The notes beneath the pieces were generated by a model, which saw only the letters and a program-made list of their open reading frames with translations, did not search any database and was not told where the DNA came from. The translations under genes were made by a program, and so were the position numbers. A stretch of 64,000 nucleotides of DNA from Thalassorhabdomicrobium marinisediminis (GTDB lineage: Bacteria; Pseudomonadota; Alphaproteobacteria; Rhodobacterales; Rhodobacteraceae): assembly GCF_003072065.1 (NCBI RefSeq), contig NZ_QCYG01000001.1, forward strand, positions 310,001 through 374,000. The letters run 5' to 3'. Numbering within the stretch: the stretch's first letter is position 1; the number at the start of each line of letters is the position of its first letter. Of this stretch, positions 9,359 to 16,124 are shown in pieces.

Positions 9359-9728
9359 CAAACCATTCGCGAACCCGAGACGAGGCCCCAGTGAGCGCCT
9401 TTTTTCTTTTTGTTTCAAAGGGGTTTAGCGAAGCCATCCGACTTTCGGAGACTGGCGTTTCCGCCGAAATCGGTCTCTGAACGCCCCGCGTCTCTTTCTA
9501 TCCGCCCTTCATCCAAATCGAGACGGATTCAAAAAATGACGCACTTTCAGTGTGTTGGCGAAATCGAACTGCGCCGCAGTTGAGGCAGGTTCGACCGCTT
9601 TCGAAACGGTCAGAGACACCTGAAGGCGGCGTGGTTCTTCGAAAATGCGCGAATAGCTGCGAGAAGTCGCTGATGACAAACTCACTTTCCTTTCGTAGCT
9701 TTGGCGAGTGAGCTCTTAAGGGGGAGAT
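9359..9728 (+). other. Intergenic region after tRNA-Ser; no gene supported
   Basis: These 370 bases separate the tRNA from the first island gene. GC content drops here. A short inverted repeat (GGAGAC near 9449, GTCTCT near 9473) could be a weak terminator or operator. A purine-rich ribosome site for the next gene lies at the right end. Short open frames on either strand show no recognisable protein, and I found no integrase remnant. Confidence 0.5.
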
Positions 9729-10349
9729 ATGGGAAGACGTCGCCAAAGCGGAATCTTTGAAACGCTATTCAAATCAGCCTTTGGTGTCGGCACCACTGTT
9801 CACTACAAGACAGACTGGCTCGGCCGAAAGAAAAAGGTAGTCAAGCACCACGATTCCGGGAAGACCAAGACATACACACACGGCACTGGCTTCTTCGGGA
9901 ACAAGACGAGGACAAAAACCGTCAAACACGGGAGGGTTATTGAGGAAGGAACCGTCCGCGAGAACCTTTTTTGGAGCGGTGCCACCGAACACGCACGGAA
10001 GAGGGACGGTACTGAAGTTAAGCGAAATTATTCACCTGGAATATTTCGCGATCATGTCTCGACTCGGGAAAATGGGATTTGCTTCAAATGCGACGGCGCT
10101 GGACAGAAGCAGATCACTTGTAGGACTTGCAGCGGCACGGGAATGTTTACGTTCCCAGAGCGCGAATGTTGGACCTGTGGTGGAACCGGCCGCTATGGGG
10201 AAAATCAATGTCGAAGATGTTCCGGTAGCGGTATCTATGCGTCCGGGAAACAAGTCACCTGCAATCGCTGTAGCGGCACTGGGAAGCGTACGGTGACGTG
10301 CAACAAATGCGACGGCAGTGGTAAGTTTATCAATAACTCGTATCGTTAG
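9729..10349 (+). CDS. Protein with six DnaJ-type CxxCxGxG zinc repeats, no J domain
   Basis: Protein of 206 residues. The N-terminal half is basic and polar (GRKKKVVKHHDSGKTKTY region). The C-terminal half carries six CxxCxGxG-type repeats (CFKCDGAG, CRTCSGTG, CWTCGGTG, CRRCSGSG, CNRCSGTG, CNKCDGSG), enough ligands for three zinc ions. DnaJ itself has four such repeats and a J domain; no J domain is seen here. A strong ribosome site (GGGGGAG) sits before the ATG. It is convergent with the coiled-coil nuclease-like gene and lies first in the island. The zinc repeats suggest protein or nucleic-acid binding; the function is unknown. Base composition is lower in GC than the core genes. Confidence 0.8.
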   Translation: MGRRRQSGIFETLFKSAFGVGTTVHYKTDWLGRKKKVVKHHDSGKTKTYTHGTGFFGNKTRTKTVKHGRVIEEGTVRENLFWSGATEHARKRDGTEVKRNYSPGIFRDHVSTRENGICFKCDGAGQKQITCRTCSGTGMFTFPERECWTCGGTGRYGENQCRRCSGSGIYASGKQVTCNRCSGTGKRTVTCNKCDGSGKFINNSYR

Positions 10350-10415
10350 CAGAGTGGGTATTAATGCTTGGTGTATAAGTTATCGGCACGTTACAGTCGT
10401 TATTTCATTTTTTGG

Positions 10416-11648
10416 TCAAATTCTTATGGAGATATCTAGTTCATTTGCCATGAACATACCGTCTGCAATTAGGAACCTCAGCACGCGGCGTGATTTCACG
10501 ACATCATAGTCGTGATATTCCGCAAAACGATCATTACTTAGTACGAAGGCGTTCTTACCCTTCCCGGCTAGCTTCATCAAATACTCGTCTGCTGCTGTCT
10601 TGGTCGGCGCGACGTGTGTGGCGACCTTGGCGCCAAGTAATTTTTCAACGCCTTGGTTGTCTGTCTTCAGCATGGCGCGAATTGACGCATCGAAAACGAT
10701 AGTGACCTTGAAGCGATCACCCAGCGCCCCAAGCAGCGCGGAAATCCCTCGCAACCCAATAAATGATTGCCCTTCGTAGCAGGCATTGTTTCCATCGATC
10801 ACGAGATGCGAAATTGTTCGATCAAGTTTTTTCAACTCGTCTCGAATACGGCGCTCGACTTTTGGAATGTTATTTTCAAGCCGTCGAATTTTTCCTCTTC
10901 GATCATTGATGACATGCCTAGGGCTGCCAGAGCCAAATTTCTCTTCGCATTCCTGGTGAATCATTGCCCGCTCGTAACTATTCTCCGCAGCGGTCAAGTC
11001 TCGATCGAAACGATCTGCCTTTGCGATGTCAGAGTTAAAAGTTTCTAACTCAGATTCTAGCCGATCAAGCTCCTGCGAATGGGGCCGGATCTTTTCCTCA
11101 ATCCTTTTAAGTTCGGCTTTTGCCGCAGCCAAGTCGCTATCAATCTGTCGGGTTTTTTGTTGAATGGCCGCAAGCTGCGTTTCTGCTTCATTGAGGTTGA
11201 AGCACTCGTGTTCAGAAATACGCTTTTGCGTCGAGCTTAAGTCTGATCGCGCCTTAGATAGCGCCTCATTGTCACTCATCAAGTGCTCATTTACTGAGGA
11301 TATTTCTTTACGAAGCCGACTGGCTTCTACGCGTAGGCGTTTCTGTTCCGCTGTAAAAAACTTCCAGAACACAAGCGGATTGGTCTGGGCCGCTCGGGTA
11401 TCCTTAAGGCGATTCTCAAGGTTTGCCTTGTAAACTTCCTCGTCCGCTATCTTTTGTGAAAGGCCAACTGAGGTGCTTTCGAAACGCTTTATTTTTCCTA
11501 GTTCGACTTCCGGTTCGAACGCTTTATGGCTCTCGATAGAATCCCGGAGAGCTCTTTGTGTCTCCTGCATGGCTCGGTGCTGTTCGGTCAGCCTTTTTAT
11601 GCGAGAGCGTCGACGCTGGAGAGGTTCAAGAGGGCTGATCGCGTTCAT
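10416..11648 (-). CDS. Coiled-coil protein with C-terminal NYN/PIN-like nuclease domain
   Basis: Protein of about 410 residues. Residues 10-270 are mostly charged heptad-rich helix, a long coiled coil. The C-terminal 130 residues resemble a NYN (PIN-like) ribonuclease: HLVIDGNN (D285), the VTIVFD strand (D320), TAADEYL (D354) and LSNDRF (D373) supply the expected acidic residues. Such domains cleave RNA with Mg2+; tethering to a coiled coil suggests an oligomeric or target-sensing effector. The ATG at 11648 is chosen; an in-frame TTG at 11678 is also open, and neither has a strong ribosome site. It is AT-richer than the core genes and convergent with the zinc-repeat protein, consistent with acquired cargo. 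The NYN call is motif-based and unverified. Confidence 0.72.
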   Translation of the reverse strand: MNAISPLEPLQRRRSRIKRLTEQHRAMQETQRALRDSIESHKAFEPEVELGKIKRFESTSVGLSQKIADEEVYKANLENRLKDTRAAQTNPLVFWKFFTAEQKRLRVEASRLRKEISSVNEHLMSDNEALSKARSDLSSTQKRISEHECFNLNEAETQLAAIQQKTRQIDSDLAAAKAELKRIEEKIRPHSQELDRLESELETFNSDIAKADRFDRDLTAAENSYERAMIHQECEEKFGSGSPRHVINDRRGKIRRLENNIPKVERRIRDELKKLDRTISHLVIDGNNACYEGQSFIGLRGISALLGALGDRFKVTIVFDASIRAMLKTDNQGVEKLLGAKVATHVAPTKTAADEYLMKLAGKGKNAFVLSNDRFAEYHDYDVVKSRRVLRFLIADGMFMANELDISIRI

Positions 11649-11949
11649 TCGCTCGCTCGCAAGTCTAGGAAACGTCAAGCATTATATGTGGATGGGGGGC
11701 ATTGGCAACACGATGGGCGCTTGTGTCGGCCTGGAATTGTGGGCATCGGTGCAAGTCACCCCAATGGCATATTATCATCGCTCAGCTCTTCTATGGCAAT
11801 CAAACAAACACTGATTTCGTAATTGTGCCGAAGGATTGGGTTCCTGACCGCACAGAGCGCACCCTTGCTCAAGTTAAGTCCGAGTTGGGGCGAAACCACA
11901 GACTCGGAAGAAAATTAAGCACGCTACCTGTCTAGGCGGATAGCTTGGC
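11649..11949. other. Intergenic region; no gene supported
   Basis: About 300 bases upstream of the minus-strand coiled-coil gene and downstream of the next minus-strand gene. Short plus-strand open frames exist (for example 11702-11935) with no recognisable family and no clear ribosome site; they may be debris of an older gene. The promoter of the coiled-coil gene should lie here. Confidence 0.4.
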
Positions 11950-12663
11950 TTACGCGGGAAAACCTTCTGGCTCGGGCGCGCGCTTTACCTGCAGTACTCT
12001 TTTCTTTCGACCTGTTCGGGTGACAAACACTAGTTCTTCGGAACCGTCCTTATTAACCACATACTTCAGCCGGTGGAGTGAGAACACCTGACCATCCACG
12101 GTCAAATCCTTGTGGTCATCCGAAAGCGAAACATTGTCCAACTCGGCATCGAGCCGCGCGAGGATCGTTTCGAGGGAGTGCGCTTCCAGAAGTCGCACTT
12201 CCCTAATGATACCCGTCAGAGTTGTCGGTTCGAGCCCGCCCTTTGCACGCTCTTCATTGATCTTACGCATCGTTTTGCGTGTTACATATAATCCAAGCGT
12301 GGCCGCGACAGTCGCAGCGGTGCCAGCAATCGCCCATCCAATGGGCGTCAGACCCAAAAAGGTTACCGTGGGGGCAATTCCGAGCGAACTGGCGACGCCG
12401 CCCAGGCCGACGGCTGTCAGTGCAGATCCCACACCGAGAGCAGCACTAGAAGAGAGCGCCGCGAGACCACCAGTTGCACCGAAAATGCCCGCCGCTGATA
12501 CTAGCCCTAGACTGCCGAGTAGGGAGCTGTTTCCGAGAACGAATGCACCGATCCAAGTGCTCGATAGCGTACCTGCGATATAGCCCGAAGCAGCAGTTGA
12601 GGCGATCCAAGCGCCTGATGAATGCAATACTGGAATTGAAATGGCGAGAAAAGGCAGTGGCAT
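11950..12663 (-). CDS. Membrane protein with Gly/Ala-rich hydrophobic N-terminal half, function unknown
   Basis: Protein of 237 residues. The first about 130 residues are hydrophobic and rich in Gly, Ala and Ser, with four or more possible membrane helices. The last about 100 residues are soluble and charged, ending in a small beta-rich segment (GQVFSLHRLKYVV, EELVFVTRTGRKKRVLQV). A GGAG ribosome site lies about nine bases upstream of the ATG. No family recognised. The architecture (membrane pore-like region plus soluble head) is seen in some phage-defence effectors, but nothing here proves that. It lies between the coiled-coil nuclease-like gene and a recombinase relic. Confidence 0.62.
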   Translation of the reverse strand: MPLPFLAISIPVLHSSGAWIASTAASGYIAGTLSSTWIGAFVLGNSSLLGSLGLVSAAGIFGATGGLAALSSSAALGVGSALTAVGLGGVASSLGIAPTVTFLGLTPIGWAIAGTAATVAATLGLYVTRKTMRKINEERAKGGLEPTTLTGIIREVRLLEAHSLETILARLDAELDNVSLSDDHKDLTVDGQVFSLHRLKYVVNKDGSEELVFVTRTGRKKRVLQVKRAPEPEGFPA

Positions 12664-12848
12664 GAGCGGGCTCCGACGAAATATTATTCCTTAAACTTGG
12701 GCGCTCTACCGACCTTGTTCAAGAGTTTGTGAGGTTTTCGCGCAAGCGATGCCACATCACCTGTGAAAAAGGTTGGAGATGGCCTTGGAGCTTTGGTTGA
12801 GCTGCTGCAAACGCAGTTGGGCGTAAATGAATCGCTGACCCCGCATTG

Positions 12849-13005
12849 TCATTGGCTGGCAGGGAACACCCGGCCCATTTGCTTCTCCCATGCCTCTCCT
12901 GCCGTAAAACAAAGATCTTAGAGGCTGACCGCTGAAGTCTCCCGCCCGCAGGTCAGCCGCTTCAACACCTCCGGCGCGAGATAGGCCAACCGCGGCGAAT
13001 TGGGT
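12849..13005 (-). pseudogene. Relic of the C-terminal end of a site-specific recombinase-like protein
   Basis: One minus-strand frame reads RLAYLAPEVLKRLTCGRE..., then AVSL, a TAA stop (complement at 12918-12920), and then, still in frame, DLCFTAGEAWEKQMGRVFP and a final stop at 12849-12851. This resembles the conserved C-terminal end of recombinase/resolvase-type proteins common on alphaproteobacterial mobile elements, with a Tyr codon changed to TAA. No upstream catalytic domain remains; the right edge (about 13005) is approximate. It marks a past insertion event in the island. The family call is from memory of such C-termini and should be treated as tentative. Confidence 0.5.
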
Positions 13006-13081
13006 GGATGGGCGGCTCTGACGCAATTGAGCTCTCTCTGCTAAATGGAGATGCGATCGCTTCTCGACATTGCTGCCGCCA

Positions 13082-13957
13082 TCATTGGCGCTGGACCGTC
13101 GCCAACTTGGTCAGAACCTCCATCGGATCAAGGTCGACGTAAACTTCGTTGTTATTCGGTTCCGTCCGATGTTTTGCGAACGCCTCACCCAGATATTTCT
13201 CCACATCAATGGCGTCCTGCACAGAGCCGATGGCTTGGTCTGTGTTCAACACCCATTGCGGTTCACATGACAGCCGGAACTTGTTGAATTCGGTCACGCG
13301 CTTCATCGCATCCTGTGCATGACCGATTTTCACAACGCGACCACCTTTCCCAAGAGTGGCGACATAAATGCTGTTCATGGCTTCAGCGTTCGGCTCGACA
13401 GCATATCCATTTATCGCGAAGGGATGCTTCTGCCGCAGCTGCCGCACTCGATTTTCCATGGTCTGGAAGCGCGGTGTCATAACTTCCAGCTCTTTACCGT
13501 TCGTGACGAGAAGGTCTCTGAGAGCCGCAGCCAACTCGCCACCGACTTCCTGCAAAGTCGTGATTGCGCGTTGGGTATGGGTAGAGGGACCGTATCCCGG
13601 AAGCTCACGAAACTCTGGAGCATCTCGGATGATCCAAGTGCGTATGGGTTGGAGCGCGTAAGGCCAACGATAGCTGCCATCTTCCAGCTTGTCCCAGGTG
13701 TTCGCCGCTTCAACTCCGAATTCGGAGGTGTCCGCAGTGCTGTGGCTTATCTGCCAGACATTTAGAACGCGACCTTTCCATTCGTCGGGGATCTGTACCT
13801 TTGGATCGCCGGGGTTTCGGCTGACAACACCAAAAGCGAAGTCTCCTTCCTGTGTACTGCGAACGGCGACGGTTCTGTTTTGTTTGCTGGTAAAGGTAAG
13901 TGGGCCGCCACTTTTGCCGTGGCTCCCCCAAACATAGGTAAAAAATACTCCGCTCAT
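13082..13957 (-). CDS. GIY-YIG (T5orf172-like) nuclease-domain protein with novel N-terminal domain
   Basis: Protein of 291 residues. The C-terminal third has features of a GIY-YIG nuclease of the T5orf172 class: SIYVATL at about 196-202, VVKIGHAQDAMKRV at 208-221 with a candidate catalytic Arg (R220), and a candidate metal-binding Glu in VEKYLGEAF (E253 or E258). The N-terminal about 110 residues (FFTYVWGSHGKSGGPLTF onward) form a separate domain that I cannot name; it may be a nucleic-acid-binding barrel. A GGGGG stretch serves as ribosome site. It stands alone on the minus strand between the recombinase relic and the phage tail genes. It could be phage cargo or a stand-alone defence/homing nuclease. 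Confidence 0.65.
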   Translation of the reverse strand: MSGVFFTYVWGSHGKSGGPLTFTSKQNRTVAVRSTQEGDFAFGVVSRNPGDPKVQIPDEWKGRVLNVWQISHSTADTSEFGVEAANTWDKLEDGSYRWPYALQPIRTWIIRDAPEFRELPGYGPSTHTQRAITTLQEVGGELAAALRDLLVTNGKELEVMTPRFQTMENRVRQLRQKHPFAINGYAVEPNAEAMNSIYVATLGKGGRVVKIGHAQDAMKRVTEFNKFRLSCEPQWVLNTDQAIGSVQDAIDVEKYLGEAFAKHRTEPNNNEVYVDLDPMEVLTKLATVQRQ

Positions 13958-14060
13958 GAAACCCCCGTCACTTCTCTTTTCTCAAGCGTAACATCGAAAT
14001 CAAACAATCCACATAGAACCTAATCCCGTTCCTTGATTGTGTCGCTAGGAAAGCAATCTC

Positions 14061-14480
14061 ATGCCCACCCCACGTGAAGCCATCCTCACCGCGCTGCAAG
14101 CGCGGCTTTCAACGCTGCCCGGCACGGTCCTTCGCGGTGAGGTGCTACCCGAGCGCGTGCCGGCCGACGGCCTGCTGATCCTGCGCGATGGCGAGCCAGG
14201 CGATCCAGAGGTAACCCTGTCGCCGCTGCGCTACCACTACCAGCACCGCGCCGAGATCGAGGCCGTCATGCAGGGCACCGACCGTGATCCCGCCTTCGAT
14301 ACGCTGACCGCCAGCATTGGCTCCGAACTCGCCGCCGACCGCACGCTGGGCGGCCTCTGCGACTGAGTCGAGGCGGAAGCGCCCCGTCCGGTCGATATGC
14401 CGGTTGAGGGCGCCGCCAGTCTGAAGGCGGCCGTCATTCCGGTGGTGCTACACTATTCCACGGCCGACCCGCTCGGCTGA
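14061..14480 (+). pseudogene. Phage tail completion/terminator-like protein, interrupted by TGA
   Basis: The reading frame starts at ATG 14061 and is stopped by TGA at 14364-14366 after 101 residues. The same frame then continues for 37 more codons to a TGA at 14478-14480, with sensible protein (VEAEAPRPVDMPVEGAAS, then LKAAVIPVVLHYSTADPLG). The full-length 139-residue product would fit the small protein that lies just before the tail tube gene in lambda-like phages. The stop most simply reflects Trp TGG changed to TGA. It is the first gene of the tail module; no upstream head genes exist. Homologues are often annotated misleadingly as acyl-CoA transferases. Confidence 0.75.
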
Positions 14481-14504
14481 TCCCGACAATCTGAGGAGAA
14501 CACG

Positions 14505-15443
14505 ATGGCACGAGCCCAAGGGGCGCGGGCGCAAATGGCGCTTGCGTTCGAGACGACCTATGGAACGCCCCCCGTGGGCGGTTTCACGAAGATGCCCTTC
14601 GCCAGCACCTCGCTGGGGGCAGAGCAGCCGCTGCTCAATTCTGAACTCTTAGGCTACGGCCGCGATCCACTGGCGCCGATCAAGGATGCCGTGACGGCCG
14701 ATGGCGATGTCGTTGTGCCGCTCGACGCTGAGGCCTTCGGATTTTGGCTGAAGGCGGCCTTTGGTGATCCAACCACGACCAGCACAGGGCCATGTACGCA
14801 TGAGTTTCAGTCGGGGTCCTGGACGCTGCCCAGCATGTCGATCGAGACCGGCATGCCCGAAGTGCCGCGCTTTGCGATGTATTCGGGTTGCGTGCTGGAC
14901 CAGATCAACTGGCAAATGCAGCGATCTGGCCTGCTGACCGCAACGGCCCGGCTGGTGGCGCAGGGCGAGACGGTGGACACAACCACCAGCGCCGGGACGC
15001 CAGAATCACTCGAATTGCAGCGCTTCGGCCATTTCAACGGGGCGATCACGCGGAACGGCTCCGCCCTCGGCAACGTGGTCTCGGCCGACATCACCTATGT
15101 CAACAACCTCGACCGGATCGAGACCATTCGCTCGGACGGCCGCATCGACGGCGCAGACCCGTCCATTGCGGCGCTGACTGGCTCCATCGAGGTTCGGTTT
15201 GCCGATCAGACGCTTGTGACGCAGGCGATCAATGGCGATCCCTGCGAGTTGGAATTCGCCTATGTGCTGCCCTCCGGCGAGAGTTTCAGCCTCACTGTGC
15301 ATGCCGTCTACCTGCCGCGCCCACGCATCGAGATTTCCGGGCCGCAGGGCGTTCAGGCCACCTTCGACTGGCAGGCCGCGCGCGACAGCACGGTCGGCCG
15401 GATGTGCAAGGCAACGCTGATCAACGACATTGAGGTATACTGA
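14505..15443 (+). CDS. Phage major tail tube protein
   Basis: Protein of 312 residues with a strong ribosome site (GAGGAGAA). It begins MARAQGARAQMALAFETTYG, a start common in Rhodobacterales prophage tail tube proteins, and is beta-rich without membrane segments or cysteine clusters. Tail tube subunits stack as hexameric rings around the tape measure protein. Position between the tail completion gene and the chaperone/tape measure genes agrees. The frame is intact. The stop overlaps the next ATG (TGATG). Confidence 0.82.
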   Translation: MARAQGARAQMALAFETTYGTPPVGGFTKMPFASTSLGAEQPLLNSELLGYGRDPLAPIKDAVTADGDVVVPLDAEAFGFWLKAAFGDPTTTSTGPCTHEFQSGSWTLPSMSIETGMPEVPRFAMYSGCVLDQINWQMQRSGLLTATARLVAQGETVDTTTSAGTPESLELQRFGHFNGAITRNGSALGNVVSADITYVNNLDRIETIRSDGRIDGADPSIAALTGSIEVRFADQTLVTQAINGDPCELEFAYVLPSGESFSLTVHAVYLPRPRIEISGPQGVQATFDWQAARDSTVGRMCKATLINDIEVY

Positions 15444-16124
15444 TGCTGACTCTCGACCTGACGAACACGCCGCGCTGGCATGATCTCGTGACAGGTGTGC
15501 GGGCGGAGCTGCGTCCACTGACCACGGCCCTGATGGTTGCGACGCGGAGCGATCCGGCCGTCGAGGCGGTCGCCGACGAGGCCTCCGACGAGGAACGCGG
15601 TGTCGCCTTCGCCAAGGCGCTGGCGCGGCGTGCCGTGCTTGCATGGGAGGGTATCGGTGATGCGGATGGCAACGCAATCGAGCCGACCCCGGAGGCCATC
15701 GACGCGCTGCTTGATATCTGGCCGATCTTCGAGGCCTTCCAGCTAACCTACGTCTCCAAAGGCCTGCTGCTGGAACAGGAAAAAACGCATCCGCGCCCTC
15801 GCCGAGTGGTCCTTCGGCGGGGGCGAGCGATACTGCGAGGGTTGCGAACCCAGCGAGCCCGGCCAAACGGCGTGCGAAGACTGCCCGGCGCGGCTGAACC
15901 AACCCATCACATTTGAGGGCTGGCAGGTCTGGGACCTCGTCGGCCGTCTCGGCGGACAGCTGCGCGTGCTGCCGGGCGCGGTGATCGGCTGGGACATGTC
16001 CGCCGCGCTAGCGCTCGGTGACGCGCTCGGCGTCCCGCCGCTCGCCATGGCCGAACTGTTGCCCGTCATCGAAGCGGTGATGGTGGCCAAACTCAACGAA
16101 CAGATGGAACGCCCCAATGGCTGA
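15443..16124 (+). CDS. Tail assembly chaperone, split in two frames at a run of six A (recoding or lesion)
   Basis: The zero frame encodes a helical 112-residue N-terminal part up to EQE/K and then hits a run of six A at 15780-15785. Reading on in the zero frame gives an arginine-rich tail ending at 15916 that looks like out-of-frame translation. The +1 (equivalently -2) frame gives good protein: RIRALAEWSFGGGERYC, a CxxC...CxxC stretch, then a helical end finishing at 16124, eight bases inside the tape measure gene. Tail chaperones of lambda-like phages are classically made in two forms by ribosomal frameshifting just before the tape measure gene, so programmed slippage on the A run is possible. 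Because neighbouring genes are broken, an A insertion is equally possible. The frameshift product would be about 226 residues. Confidence 0.65.

Noticed and set aside
9498-9746. Small minus-strand open frame between tRNA-Ser and the zinc-repeat gene
   Set aside because: No ribosome site, no recognisable family, and it overlaps the start of a better supported gene.
14364-14366. TGA read as tryptophan (alternative code)
   Set aside because: TGA is used as a normal stop throughout the window, for example at the ends of cysK, icd and alaS-adjacent genes.
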